From the NCBI GenBank assembly GCA_910587645.1, contig CAJUNA010000033.1, positions 18,936-82,935 of the forward strand: DNA of 64,000 nt, read 5' to 3'. The notes under the pieces are model-generated. The model had not been told where the DNA came from. It saw nothing but the letters and a program-made list of their open reading frames with translations, and searched no databases. Shown here piece after piece: positions 1 through 8,175 of this stretch. Every line of letters starts with the position of its first letter. Position 1 is the first letter of the stretch. A program made the position numbers and the translations under genes. This DNA is from an uncultured Oscillospiraceae bacterium. Lineage in GTDB: Bacteria; Bacillota; Clostridia; Oscillospirales; Oscillospiraceae.

Positions 1-14
1 AGGGAGAGATTGTA

Positions 15-425
15 ATGATAAGTTTGGTTGCTCAGCTTGCTCTCTGGATATGGTTTTTTGGCTGCATAAAATCATATAAGACAAGTAAATGGATATTGTC
101 AAAGGGAGTTGGAATTAAGAGTGCAGAATTTGCAGTGCTGTGCCTTTTTACTACCGGAGTGGTTTTATATCATGCAGTATATCCTGTTGGGAAATGGTTT
201 TTGCTGTTCGTTTTGTCATGTTGGATAATTGTTCAATTCTTCTGCCATTGGTACTTTACCATTTTTGGAGTGTCAGAAAAAAAGTTAAAGGGATATAATG
301 AAGGCTTCAGCGATACTGTTCGTTTCATTCCGGCAAGTGATACGAAGCTAATACCTGACTTGTATCATACAATTTTACACATTCTCATCCTCATTAACAT
401 TGTACTTATTTTCCTGCAAAAATAA
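15..425 (+). CDS. Hypothetical four-helix membrane protein
   Basis: A 136-residue protein of unknown function. The sequence shows four hydrophobic stretches (about residues 3-18, 36-55, 60-82 and 115-134), so an integral membrane protein is likely; no catalytic motif is visible. An AGGGAGAG ribosome site lies just upstream of the ATG at the window edge. The gene is visibly AT-rich while everything to its right is GC-rich, which suggests separate ancestry, perhaps the end of an acquired segment lying to the left of the window. I do not recognise a family. Confidence 0.6.
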   Translation: MISLVAQLALWIWFFGCIKSYKTSKWILSKGVGIKSAEFAVLCLFTTGVVLYHAVYPVGKWFLLFVLSCWIIVQFFCHWYFTIFGVSEKKLKGYNEGFSDTVRFIPASDTKLIPDLYHTILHILILINIVLIFLQK

Positions 426-654
426 GGTATTTCTTATGAATTACAAGTTTTAGGTTTATTGGCAAATCCGCTTTCAGCAACACCAATCTGAAAAGGGAGA
501 TCCGATATGGCGGCGCAAAACGCTGTTTTAGGACGGATAGGTACGGAACCCGCAAGATGCCCGTCCATGCCGATGCCTGGCCCACAAAAAGGCGGGGAAC
601 ATTTTCCCCTCCCGGCACATATACTGGAAGGAAACCAAACCGGGAGGACATGGC
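426..654. other. Intergenic region, no gene seen
   Basis: The stretch starts AT-rich and becomes GC-rich, marking the composition boundary between the first gene and the rest of the window. The overlapping reading frames here look like random open frames in GC-rich DNA. Its right end carries the ribosome site GGGAGG of the next gene. Confidence 0.5.
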
Positions 655-915
655 ATGAAACCAATGAACCAATCCAAGCTCCAGCAAACCCTGGGAGACA
701 AGAAACTGATCGAGCGGCTATCCAGCTCGCCGGACGCCCAGGCGTTGGTAAATCTCCTGTCCAAGGGGCAGGATCAGGCGTCCCTGCAAAAAATCGCGGA
801 GAACGCCGCCAAGGGGGATACTTCCCAGCTTAAGCAGCTCATCCAGTCCATCACCGCCGCACCGGGCGGCGCGGAGCTGCTCCAGCGGTTAGGGAACAGC
901 TTCGGGAAAAAGTAA
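655..915 (+). CDS. Small hypothetical helical protein
   Basis: An 86-residue soluble, Gln- and Leu-rich protein, predicted mostly helical. The N-terminal half contains LSSSPDAQALVNLLSKG and the second half a run of short amphipathic segments. The start is supported by GGGAGG seven bases upstream of the ATG. It is followed after 33 bases by a second small protein with a similar helix-rich N-terminus (SNPEAMGQIMNLAQSL), and the two may be distantly related. Together with the third gene they form a compact three-gene cluster in one orientation. No function can be assigned. Confidence 0.6.
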   Translation: MKPMNQSKLQQTLGDKKLIERLSSSPDAQALVNLLSKGQDQASLQKIAENAAKGDTSQLKQLIQSITAAPGGAELLQRLGNSFGKK

Positions 916-948
916 GGGCCAGGGCTTCCGGGAAGGAGGGGCGGCGCT

Positions 949-1377
949 ATGAGCGATTTTGAAGAAAAACTAAATTCCATCCTCTCCAACCCGGAGGCCA
1001 TGGGGCAGATTATGAATCTGGCCCAATCCCTCAATCCCGGCGGCGGCCCGCCGCCGGAGGGCGAAGCCCCTCAGGAACCGCCACCCTCCGAACCCCCTTC
1101 CGGCGGCGGCAGTCCGATTGACCTCGGAAGCCTGGGCGGCATAGCGGGGCTGGGGGATCTGCTGGGACAGATTGACCCGAAGCTGATCCAGCGTCTATTG
1201 CCGCTGGCCGGTGAGCTGGCGGGGGGCGGGAACAATGAGCGGATGCAGCTTTTATACGCGCTGCGGCCGTTTTTGAAGCCGGAGCGGCGGGACAAGGTGG
1301 AGCGGGCCGCCAGAACCGCCAGGCTGATACACGCCGGTAAAAAGCTGCTGAAAACCATGGGGGAGAAAGATGTATAA
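949..1377 (+). CDS. Hypothetical protein with Pro/Gly-rich linker
   Basis: A 142-residue protein with three visible parts: an N-terminal amphipathic helix (about residues 1-27, MSDFEEKLNSILSNPEAMGQ), a Pro/Gly/Glu-rich linker (about 30-60), and a helical, Arg/Lys-rich C-terminal part (about 65-142). No membrane segment or enzyme motif is apparent. Its end overlaps the start of the next gene by eight bases, so the two are probably translationally coupled. A role in the cell envelope or spore would fit such low-complexity proteins, but that is a guess. Confidence 0.6.
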   Translation: MSDFEEKLNSILSNPEAMGQIMNLAQSLNPGGGPPPEGEAPQEPPPSEPPSGGGSPIDLGSLGGIAGLGDLLGQIDPKLIQRLLPLAGELAGGGNNERMQLLYALRPFLKPERRDKVERAARTARLIHAGKKLLKTMGEKDV

Positions 1378-1678
1378 CCGCTACATACGAAACGATACGG
1401 GCCAATACCAGCGGATTCCCGTCCAGGAAACGCCGCCGCCCCCTCCTCCTCCCCCGCCGCCGGGAGGAGGGCCTGATCACGGCCCAGGCCCGGGAACAGG
1501 CCGGAATCCCCCTCCGCCCTCCGGCGGCAAGGGGTTTCTCTCCGGTATTCTGGAAAAATTGAATCTGAAGGATCTGGATACCGGCGACCTGCTCCTGCTG
1601 TTTATTCTATTCCTGCTGCTCCGGGAAGGCGAGGATGAAGAGCTGCTGATCGCCCTGGGGCTACTGCTTATTTTGTAG
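1370..1678 (+). CDS. Hypothetical poly-proline protein with hydrophobic tail
   Basis: A 102-residue protein with a run of ten prolines near residues 22-31, a Gly/Pro-rich linker, and the segment SGILEKLNLKDLDTGDLLLL leading to a strongly hydrophobic C-terminus broken by an acidic patch (REGEDEELL). It may be tail-anchored or surface-associated. The gene overlaps the preceding one by eight bases and converges on modC with only six bases between stop codons; no terminator hairpin is visible there. Function unknown. The proline run would need EF-P for efficient translation. Confidence 0.6.
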   Translation: MYNRYIRNDTGQYQRIPVQETPPPPPPPPPPGGGPDHGPGPGTGRNPPPPSGGKGFLSGILEKLNLKDLDTGDLLLLFILFLLLREGEDEELLIALGLLLIL

Positions 1679-1684
1679 GGGTTG

Positions 1685-2746
1685 TCATTCCCGCAATAGG
1701 AGGATGTCCTCTGGGCGGACCGCAACCAATAGCTCCCCTTTGCCGGCCCATTCCGCCCATTTTTCTTTATGGATCCGCATGCGAAGGGCCGCCGCGTCCT
1801 CCGCCGCCCCCTCTGGCAGGAGCAGTACGATAACCGCGTCCACGTCCTCCACCACCCGCCCCACGCGGCAGCGGAAGGCGTTTTCTTCCCCCGCCGCCGT
1901 GGGCTGGATCCGGTCTGCCCGTATGCCCAGCAGCGCAACGCCGTCCCGCCACGGCCTTCCACACCGCAGGACAAGCCCCCACTCTGGTACGGAAAGGTAT
2001 CCCGGCTTCTCTCCGGGGCGGACTGCCGCGAAATTACCGCACCCGGAGATCTTGGCCGCGCCAAGGGTTTCCGGATCCGACAGCAACGCCGGAAACGACG
2101 TCACCGGCGAGGATCTGCCGCCGTCCAGTACGCAGACCCGGCGGCAGCCCCGGTAAACTTCGCCAAGATCGTGGCTGACCCAGAGTACCGGCCCACCGAA
2201 CCGCTCCAGCAGGGTTCCCAGTTCCAGCTCCAGTTGTCCCTTGAGAAAGCCGTCCAGGGCGGAGAGCGGTTCGTCCAGCAGGATCACATCCGGCTCCGAC
2301 GCCAGGATCCGGGCCAGGGCAACCCGCTGCTGCTGCCCACCGGAAAGCTGCCGGGGCAGAAGCCCTTCCGTCCCCTCCAACCGCAGCAGAGCCGTTAGCT
2401 CCGCCGTCCGCGCCCGCCGCCGTCCCTTTGGCAGATGGCGCAGGCATACGGCAATGTTCTGCGCTACCGTCATGTGAGGAAATAGGGCGTATTGCTGGAA
2501 TAAATAGCCTATCTTCCGTTTCTGAGGAGGCAGGCAGATCCGTTTTTCGCTGTCAAAGAGGGGCCGGCCATCCAAAAGGATCCGGCCATAGTCGGGGCGG
2601 TCGATTCCCGCCAGGCACCGCAGCGCGGCACTCTTTCCCGCCCCAGATGGGCCAAGCAGAGCCAGGGGCGCGCCGCTTTCCGCCGTGAATGCTGCGTCCA
2701 GGAGGAAATTTCCATACCGTTTGCGGATCTTCGCTTCCAGCTTCAT
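1685..2746 (-). CDS. modC: Molybdate ABC transporter ATP-binding protein ModC
   Basis: A 353-residue cytoplasmic ATPase that powers molybdate import. Visible motifs are Walker A GPSGAGKS, a Q-loop at GYLFQQYALFPHM, the signature LSGGQQQRVALARIL, Walker B VILLDEPLSALD and the H-loop VSHD. A C-terminal region of about 100 residues fits the molybdate-binding TOBE-type domain of ModC. The frame is open further upstream, but the ATG at 2746 is preferred because it overlaps the modB stop as ATGA, and the upstream extension lies in modB in another frame. It is the last gene of the moaA-moeA-modABC operon. Tungstate could be an alternative substrate. Confidence 0.9.
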   Translation of the reverse strand: MKLEAKIRKRYGNFLLDAAFTAESGAPLALLGPSGAGKSAALRCLAGIDRPDYGRILLDGRPLFDSEKRICLPPQKRKIGYLFQQYALFPHMTVAQNIAVCLRHLPKGRRRARTAELTALLRLEGTEGLLPRQLSGGQQQRVALARILASEPDVILLDEPLSALDGFLKGQLELELGTLLERFGGPVLWVSHDLGEVYRGCRRVCVLDGGRSSPVTSFPALLSDPETLGAAKISGCGNFAAVRPGEKPGYLSVPEWGLVLRCGRPWRDGVALLGIRADRIQPTAAGEENAFRCRVGRVVEDVDAVIVLLLPEGAAEDAAALRMRIHKEKWAEWAGKGELLVAVRPEDILLLRE

Positions 2747-3411
2747 GGCCTGCCCACCTTTCCGGGCCGCTCCAGCAGGTTGACCGCCATCAGTACTACG
2801 GCGGAAATGGACAGGTTCACCAACACCCACCGCAGGGCAAGGCCGTCCTCGTTGGTTCGCCAGAGCTGGTAGACAGTGGTGGAAATGGTGGCAGTCCGCC
2901 CCGGCGTATACCCGGCCACCATGGCTGTGGCGCCGTACTCGCCCAAGGCCCGGGCGAAAGCCAGCACCGTCCCCGCCAGGATCCCCTGGCGGCATACCGG
3001 CATCCGGATCCGCCAGAAAATATAAGTCCCGCCCAGGCCCAGGGTCCACGCCGCCTGGGCAAGGGTTTCGTCAAAGGCTTCAAAAGCGCCCCGGGCAGTG
3101 CGGTAGACCAGCGGGAAGGTCACCACCACCGTGGCAAAAACCGCCGACCACCATTGCATCGTCAGCCGTGCGCCGAAGGCTTCCAGCGCCCAGGCCCCAA
3201 TAACCCGCTTCGGCCCCAGCACCAGCAGGAGGAGATATCCCACCACCGTAGGCGGAAGCACCAGCGGCAAAGTAAGGACTACGTCCAGGATCCCCTTGAC
3301 CGCCCGGGGGACCTTCGCAGCGTAATAAGCTCCGCCTATGCCGGCAAAAAAGACGATCACGGTGGATACCAACGCGATCCGCAGTGAATTGTATAAAGGA
3401 AACCAATCCAT
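2743..3411 (-). CDS. modB: Molybdate ABC transporter permease ModB
   Basis: A 222-residue integral membrane permease with about five hydrophobic segments and the cytoplasmic coupling loop typical of the family (ARALGEYGATAMVAG). The N-terminus (SLRIALVSTVIVFFAGIGGA) and LPLVLPPTVVGYLLLL are typical of ModB. It lies three bases after modA and overlaps modC by four bases, so the three are expressed together. Length matches the family. Confidence 0.9.
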   Translation of the reverse strand: MDWFPLYNSLRIALVSTVIVFFAGIGGAYYAAKVPRAVKGILDVVLTLPLVLPPTVVGYLLLLVLGPKRVIGAWALEAFGARLTMQWWSAVFATVVVTFPLVYRTARGAFEAFDETLAQAAWTLGLGGTYIFWRIRMPVCRQGILAGTVLAFARALGEYGATAMVAGYTPGRTATISTTVYQLWRTNEDGLALRWVLVNLSISAVVLMAVNLLERPGKVGRP

Positions 3412-3414
3412 ATG

Positions 3415-4191
3415 TTACCTCAGCGGCGTGAAGCCCACGCCCTCTAAAACCGCGCCGCCTTTGGTGCGGAGATAGTCCAGAAATGCCTCCGCTTCACCGG
3501 TACGGCCTTCCGCCAGCGCGGCGGCGGGATAGATCACCTGCCCGCACATGGCCTCGGACGCTGTATCCACCACCGTAAGCCCTGCGGAAAAGGCATCGGT
3601 GGCATATATGATTCCACAGTCTACGGCGGCTTCGCTGACCTGGATGGCGGCTTCCTTCGCGTTGGATGCGTAAGTGATACTGCCAGATGCCGCCAAGGCC
3701 GTTTCTTCCAAGCCCAAATAGGCCAGGATCTTCTGGGTATACTGCCCAACCGGCACGTCCGCGCCGCCCATGGACAGCAGAACCGTCCCTGCCGCCAGGG
3801 CGGCCCTTAAATCATCGTAGCTGTTAATCCCGGCGGGGTTCCCCTCGGGAACGGCCAGTGCTACCTTGTTTTCCAGCAAATCAAACCGGCTCCCCGCCAG
3901 CAGCAGGCCATCTTCCTCCAGCGCGTCCATCTGCCTCTGTCCGGCGGAGATGAACACATCGCAGGCGGCGCCCTCCTGGATCTGGGTCTGAAGGGCGCCG
4001 GAGGAGTCGAAATTAAAGGCCAGGACGGTATCCGGATGCAGCGCCATGTACGCCGCCCCAATCTCTGTCATCGCTTCCTGCATGGACGCGGCGGCAAAAA
4101 CAGTCAGTGTCCCCTGACCGCCCTTTCCGCCGCAGGCGGCCAAGGCCGCCACCAGCAGCAGCGTCAAAATTATGGATGCGGTTTTTTTCAA
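3415..4191 (-). CDS. modA: Molybdate-binding lipoprotein ModA (TTG start)
   Basis: The extracytoplasmic molybdate receptor, 258 residues from a TTG start. The chosen start is preceded by AAAGGAGAG at good spacing and directly opens a lipoprotein signal peptide with lipobox LAAC; the frame is open upstream but that part looks like shadow coding. The mature protein begins TLTVFAAASMQEAMTEIG, the classic ModA opening, followed by FNFDSSGALQTQIQEG and GADVPVGQY. The mature protein should be held on the outer face of the membrane by the lipidated Cys and pass oxyanion to ModB/ModC. Confidence 0.9.
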   Translation of the reverse strand: MKKTASIILTLLLVAALAACGGKGGQGTLTVFAAASMQEAMTEIGAAYMALHPDTVLAFNFDSSGALQTQIQEGAACDVFISAGQRQMDALEEDGLLLAGSRFDLLENKVALAVPEGNPAGINSYDDLRAALAAGTVLLSMGGADVPVGQYTQKILAYLGLEETALAASGSITYASNAKEAAIQVSEAAVDCGIIYATDAFSAGLTVVDTASEAMCGQVIYPAAALAEGRTGEAEAFLDYLRTKGGAVLEGVGFTPLR

Positions 4192-4226
4192 CGTTATTCT
4201 CTCCTTTAGATTACGGTGTGTACTGG

Positions 4227-4249
4227 AAAGGGCGCGGACGCGCCCTTTT
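4227..4249 (-). terminator. Intra-operon hairpin before modA
   Basis: AAAGGGCGC pairs with GCGCCCTTT around a four-base loop, directly after the stop codon of the MoeA-like gene. On the minus strand only a short T run follows, so it may be a partial terminator or an RNA-stability hairpin that sets modABC expression lower than, or apart from, the cofactor genes. Confidence 0.45.
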
Positions 4250-4250
4250 A

Positions 4251-5270
4251 TCATTTTCCAAAACCGCAGTTGGGATAGGTGCATGTCCCACAGCCCAGGC
4301 ACAACCCGCCCTCCCCCATCCCGGCAATCTCTGCCCGGGTGATGGGAACGCCTGCGATGATCCGGGGCAGAACCAGGTCGAAAATCGTGGATTTTGCGTA
4401 CATCACGCACCCAGGAAGCCCCATAACCGGCGTACCGTCCTCAAAGTATCCCAACAGGAACATCGCTCCCGGCAGTACTGGCGCCCCGTAAGCCACGATG
4501 TGCGCACCGGATGCCTTGATCGCGCCGGGCGTGCGGTCATCGGGATCCACGCTCATGCCGCCGGTGCAGAGAATTAAGCCGGCCCCGCCAGCCTTGGCGG
4601 CCAGGATCTCCCGGGTAATGGCAGCCATATCGTCCCCCGGCTGGGCAGTCCGCACCGTCTCCACGCCGAAAGCGGACAGCTTCCTAATGACAACAGGGGT
4701 GAAAGCGTCCGCAATCCGGCCCGCCGCGATTTCGCTGCCGGTGGCGATCACGGCGGCGGTTTTCAGCTTCCAGGGCAGGAGCGACAGCAGGGGCACGTTT
4801 CCTCCGATTTCCTCCGCACGCCGGAGCTTCTCCTCCGCAATCACCAAAGGAATTACTCGGGTGCCGCAGAGCTTGTCTCCCTTCCGCACCGCCGTGCCGC
4901 CGTGGCGGGTAGCAATCATGATGTCATCCAGAAGGTTTATTTGGTTCAGCCGCTCCCCATCGACCTGGAACAGGCCGTCAATGGAGGCGGTTAGTTCCAG
5001 CTTGCCCTCCTTGACCTGGCCGCGGATCATATGGCCGCCCTCGCAGAGTGCGCAAAGCCGTTCCGCCGCGTCGTTTTCGTGAACCATTCCCGGCTGCATT
5101 TCCCACACGTACAGATTTTCCTTTCCCATGGATAAGAGGATGGGAATGTCCTCCTCCCGAACCACATGGCCCTTACGGAAACGGGCATCCTTGTACTGGC
5201 CCGGGATGATCTGTGTCATATCATGGCAGAGCACTTGCCCTACCGCGTCCTGGGTGCGAATAAGTCTCAT
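4251..5270 (-). CDS. MoeA-like molybdopterin-binding protein with Cys-rich tail
   Basis: A 339-residue protein of the molybdopterin-binding (MoeA/MoaB fold) family. The core fold is seen at about residues 165-310, with AAVIATGSEI, LILCTGGMSVDPDD and GTPVMGLPGCVMY as the nucleotide/pterin-binding loops. The N-terminal 150 residues are unlike the full MoeA domains I-II, so it is probably a Clostridia-type variant rather than canonical MoeA. The C-terminus ends in CLGCGTCTYPNCGFGK, four cysteines spaced CxxCxxCx4C, which could hold a metal or Fe-S cluster. It sits five bases after moaA and upstream of modABC, in line with molybdenum cofactor work. Confidence 0.8.
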   Translation of the reverse strand: MRLIRTQDAVGQVLCHDMTQIIPGQYKDARFRKGHVVREEDIPILLSMGKENLYVWEMQPGMVHENDAAERLCALCEGGHMIRGQVKEGKLELTASIDGLFQVDGERLNQINLLDDIMIATRHGGTAVRKGDKLCGTRVIPLVIAEEKLRRAEEIGGNVPLLSLLPWKLKTAAVIATGSEIAAGRIADAFTPVVIRKLSAFGVETVRTAQPGDDMAAITREILAAKAGGAGLILCTGGMSVDPDDRTPGAIKASGAHIVAYGAPVLPGAMFLLGYFEDGTPVMGLPGCVMYAKSTIFDLVLPRIIAGVPITRAEIAGMGEGGLCLGCGTCTYPNCGFGK

Positions 5271-5275
5271 TTCCT

Positions 5276-6214
5276 CTACCCTCCAATCTGATTCATCCGG
5301 CGGCCAGCGCCGCTGCGGCCTGTTTCCGCCATATAATGCCGGGGCGGCTTGGCGGTGATACCGGACCGGATGGCTTCCCGCAGCCCTTCGCCAGCCAGCC
5401 CCCGCAGGGGGATCTCCTGGCCTGAATGCAGGCAGGGCTTCAATTTTCCGTCCGCTGTCACGCGGATGCGGTCGCAGCGGTGACAGAACCGGTGGCTCAG
5501 CGGCTCAATCAGCCCTACCATCCCTTCCCCGCCGGGGATCCGGTACCGCCGCGCGGAACCGGATTCGCCCGCTTCCTCTAACGCTGGGTAGGCATCCAGC
5601 ACGGCGGAAGCAGGCAGGAATTCTACCTGCGCACCCTCCCCAATGGGCATCAGCTCAATAAACCGTACTTCCAGCGGATACCGGCAGGCCAAATCTACAA
5701 AATCCGGGATTTCATCCTCGTTAAAGCCTTTGAGCAGCACCACGTTCAACTTTGTCCCGGTAAAGCCCGCCGCCTTTGCCGCCCGCAGGCCATCCAGCAC
5801 ATGATCCAGCCGTCCTACCCGGGTCATATGGGCAAAACGATCCGGCCGGAGGGTGTCCAGGCTGACATTCAGCCGCGACACCCCCGCTTCCCGCAGGGGA
5901 GCGGCAAAACGGGGCAGGGCCATGCCGTTGGTGGTCAGGCAGACCTCCTCCACGCCGTCCAGAGCGGCAATGTTGCGGCATAGCGTAATAATTCCCCGCC
6001 GGACCAGCGGCTCCCCGCCGGTAATCCGAACCTTTCGCACGCCCAGTGCCGCAGCCTGCCGGGTGATTTCCGTCAGCTCCTCAATGGAACAGATCCCGCT
6101 ATGCTCCCGCTTCGCAACGCCCTCCGCAGGCATACAGTAGCGGCAGCGGAGATTGCACAGATCTGTTGCCGACAGGCGCAGATATGTAATTTCCCGTGCG
6201 CAGCCATCCAGCAT
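5276..6214 (-). CDS. moaA: GTP 3',8-cyclase MoaA
   Basis: A 312-residue radical SAM enzyme that starts molybdopterin synthesis by converting GTP to 3',8-cyclo-7,8-dihydro-GTP. The N-terminal SAM cluster motif is CNLRCRYC, followed by ITGGEPL; the C-terminal cluster region is HRFCHRCDRIRVTADGKLKP, and the protein ends in a Gly-Gly pair as expected for the family. The ATG at 6214 is preferred over a start 20 codons upstream because a G-rich ribosome site (AAGGGGGGAG) lies just before it. First gene of the operon. No other moa genes are in the window. Confidence 0.93.
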   Translation of the reverse strand: MLDGCAREITYLRLSATDLCNLRCRYCMPAEGVAKREHSGICSIEELTEITRQAAALGVRKVRITGGEPLVRRGIITLCRNIAALDGVEEVCLTTNGMALPRFAAPLREAGVSRLNVSLDTLRPDRFAHMTRVGRLDHVLDGLRAAKAAGFTGTKLNVVLLKGFNEDEIPDFVDLACRYPLEVRFIELMPIGEGAQVEFLPASAVLDAYPALEEAGESGSARRYRIPGGEGMVGLIEPLSHRFCHRCDRIRVTADGKLKPCLHSGQEIPLRGLAGEGLREAIRSGITAKPPRHYMAETGRSGAGRRMNQIGG

Positions 6215-6245
6215 CGCGCTCCCCCCTTCTAGGGATGTTTTTACA

Positions 6246-6274
6246 ATTATAGCAGACGGGACGGGTTCAAGCAA
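6246..6274 (-). promoter_or_regulatory. Probable sigma-A promoter of the moaA operon
   Basis: On the minus strand TTGCTT (-35, 6274-6269) is separated by exactly 17 bases from a perfect TATAAT (-10, 6251-6246), 31 bases before the moaA start codon. Confidence 0.6.
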
Positions 6275-6282
6275 CCAAAACG

Positions 6283-6319
6283 TTCGGTATTTATGAAATA
6301 TTATTCGGTATTACCGAAT
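6283..6319. promoter_or_regulatory. Palindromic operator candidate between moaA and the GH3 gene
   Basis: A perfect palindrome ATTCGGTA-T-TACCGAAT lies at 6303-6319. Its half-site TTCGGTA is repeated in direct orientation at 6283-6289, 21 bases (two helical turns) away. The sites lie just upstream of the moaA -35 box and between two divergent promoters, a position suited to a regulator of molybdenum genes. The regulator is not in the window. Confidence 0.5.
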
Positions 6320-6357
6320 TTTAGGGTGTATGTACGTGCAAACATGAGAGCTAGGTA

Positions 6358-6386
6358 TTGTATTATAATGGAAAATGCGTTATGAT
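6358..6386 (+). promoter_or_regulatory. Probable promoter of the GH3 gene
   Basis: TTGTAT (6358-6363), 17 bases, TATGAT (6381-6386), ending 26 bases before the start codon. A TATAAT at 6364-6369 also exists but has no good -35 box. Confidence 0.45.
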
Positions 6387-6412
6387 ATAGGAAAATTCAA
6401 CGAACGAGGTGG

Positions 6413-7687
6413 ATGATGCGTCAAGGAAAACACAGCGCGGTCAAAAAACGTCCGCTATGGCCCTTCGCGATGGTAGCCGTTATCTTGTTGGCGGTGGCAG
6501 CGGCGTGGGGCGCCCCGCAGGTCTTGGAGGACCGCCAGCCGCCCCTGGCCCAGCCCCCTCTTCAGGAGGAACCATATACCGGCATCCCGGAGCTTCCCCC
6601 AGAGCCGGAATCGGAACCGGTACTTCCTCCGGAGCCAGCGCCTGACCCGGTGGAGACACTGCTGGCGGAGATGGGCCTGAGGGAAAAAGTCTGCCAGCTT
6701 TTTATTGTCGCCCCATCCTCTATTACGGGTGTAACAACGGTGACGGCAGCGGGAGAACAGACGGCGCTCGCTTTGGAGAAGTATCCGGTGGGCGGGCTGC
6801 TGTATGACCGCAAGAATATGGTCTCCCAGGAGCAGGTCCGTACCATGCTGGCTAATGTGCAGGGCTATTCCAGGATTCCGTTGCTGTTGACTCTGGATGA
6901 AGAAGGCGGGCGGGTCAACCGGCTGATGGCAACCGTAGGCACTACCAAAATTGGCCCGATGCTGGATTACAAAGACCAAGGCATTGAGACGGCAAAGGAA
7001 AACGCCCGGATCATTGCGGCGGATATCCTGTCCTGCGGGTTCAATATGAACTTGGCCCCTGTGGCGGACGTGTGGTCCAATCCAGCCAACACCGTTATCG
7101 GAGACCGCGCCTACAGCGATAATTTCCAGCAGGCGGCGGAGCTGGTGTCCGCCGCGGTGGAGGGGTTCCATGAGGGCGGCGCGGCCTGCGTACTCAAACA
7201 TTTCCCAGGGCATGGGGATACCTCCGCCGACAGCCATTATGGGTCTGTCTACGTCTACAAGACCCTGGACGAGCTGCGGCAGGCGGAGCTTATCCCCTTC
7301 CAGGCCGGTATAGACGCCGGGGCGGACGCGGTAATGATGGGACATATGATTATTGAAGAAGTGGACAGTCAGCCTGCCCTGTTCTCCTACAAGGTGGTAA
7401 CCGGGCTGCTGCGGGAAGAGCTGGGCTTCCAGGGGGTGGTCATGACTGATAGCTTGCAGATGCAGGCCATGACCAGCGTTTATGGCAGCGGTGAAATCGC
7501 CGTTTCCGCAGTAAAGGCTGGTGTGGATATCCTGCTCTGCCCACCGGATCTGGAGGAAGCTGTCAATGCGCTGGTCCAGGCGGTGGAAAAAGGGGAAATC
7601 CCTATGGAGCGTCTGGACGAGAGTGTTTTACGGATTTTGCGGATGAAGATGGGGCTCGGGCTTCTGGACAGCCGCAAAACCACATAG
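6413..7687 (+). CDS. Membrane-anchored GH3 beta-N-acetylhexosaminidase (NagZ-like)
   Basis: A 424-residue glycoside hydrolase family 3 enzyme. A basic N-terminus and one hydrophobic segment (about residues 17-33), then a Pro/Glu-rich stalk (about 40-80), place the catalytic domain outside the membrane. The NagZ-type motif KHFPGHGDTSADSH (262-275) carries the His/Asp acid-base pair, and Asp346 in VVMTDSLQM is the expected nucleophile. It probably removes GlcNAc from muropeptides during wall turnover. GAGGTGG supports the start, though the next codon is also ATG. The peroxiredoxin gene follows after 18 bases. Confidence 0.85.
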   Translation: MMRQGKHSAVKKRPLWPFAMVAVILLAVAAAWGAPQVLEDRQPPLAQPPLQEEPYTGIPELPPEPESEPVLPPEPAPDPVETLLAEMGLREKVCQLFIVAPSSITGVTTVTAAGEQTALALEKYPVGGLLYDRKNMVSQEQVRTMLANVQGYSRIPLLLTLDEEGGRVNRLMATVGTTKIGPMLDYKDQGIETAKENARIIAADILSCGFNMNLAPVADVWSNPANTVIGDRAYSDNFQQAAELVSAAVEGFHEGGAACVLKHFPGHGDTSADSHYGSVYVYKTLDELRQAELIPFQAGIDAGADAVMMGHMIIEEVDSQPALFSYKVVTGLLREELGFQGVVMTDSLQMQAMTSVYGSGEIAVSAVKAGVDILLCPPDLEEAVNALVQAVEKGEIPMERLDESVLRILRMKMGLGLLDSRKTT

Positions 7688-7705
7688 GAAAAGGAGAACG
7701 GCAAT

Positions 7706-8170
7706 ATGTTAGCAGTTGGAACGAAAGCGCCGGATTTTACCCTGCCAGACGGGGAGGGCAATCTGGTTTCCCTGGCGGATTTCCTGGGAAAGAAAGTGGT
7801 GCTGTATTTCTACCCCAGGGACAATACCCCCGGCTGCACCCGGCAGGCCTGCGCCTTTGCTGGCGCTTATGAGGACTACAAGCGGGCCGGGGCGGTGGTT
7901 ATCGGTATCAGTAAGGATTCCTCAGCTTCCCACAAAAAATTCGCGGAGAAGCACGGCTTGCCCTTCCTTCTCCTCTCCGACCCGGAACTAACAGCAATCC
8001 AGGGCTACGGTGTATGGCAGGAGATGAAAAATTATGGCAAGGTAAGCATGGGTGTTGTACGCTCTACTTTCATTATTGATGAAAACGGGATGATTGAAAA
8101 GGTAATGCCCAAGGTGAAGCCGGATACCAACGCCGCGGATGTGCTGGCGTATTTGAATAAGGTGGAATAA
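7706..8170 (+). CDS. bcp: Thiol peroxidase of the Bcp/PrxQ family
   Basis: A 154-residue cytosolic peroxiredoxin that reduces hydrogen and organic peroxides using thioredoxin. The active-site segment YPRDNTPGCTRQACAF holds the peroxidatic Cys and a resolving Cys five residues later, the pattern of E. coli Bcp. The downstream segment VVIGISKDSSASHKKF is also typical. AAAGGAGAA precedes the ATG. The gene ends just before a strong hairpin terminator shared with the convergent peptidase gene. Confidence 0.9.
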   Translation: MLAVGTKAPDFTLPDGEGNLVSLADFLGKKVVLYFYPRDNTPGCTRQACAFAGAYEDYKRAGAVVIGISKDSSASHKKFAEKHGLPFLLLSDPELTAIQGYGVWQEMKNYGKVSMGVVRSTFIIDENGMIEKVMPKVKPDTNAADVLAYLNKVE

Positions 8171-8175
8171 AAGGA

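Noticed and set aside
1031..1480. Arg/Pro-rich frame on the minus strand
   Set aside because: Shadow of the Pro/Gly-rich small-protein cluster on the plus strand.
2747..3049. Upstream extension of the modC frame
   Set aside because: This part lies in modB in another frame. The ATGA overlap with modB gives a better start, and the ModC domain begins there.
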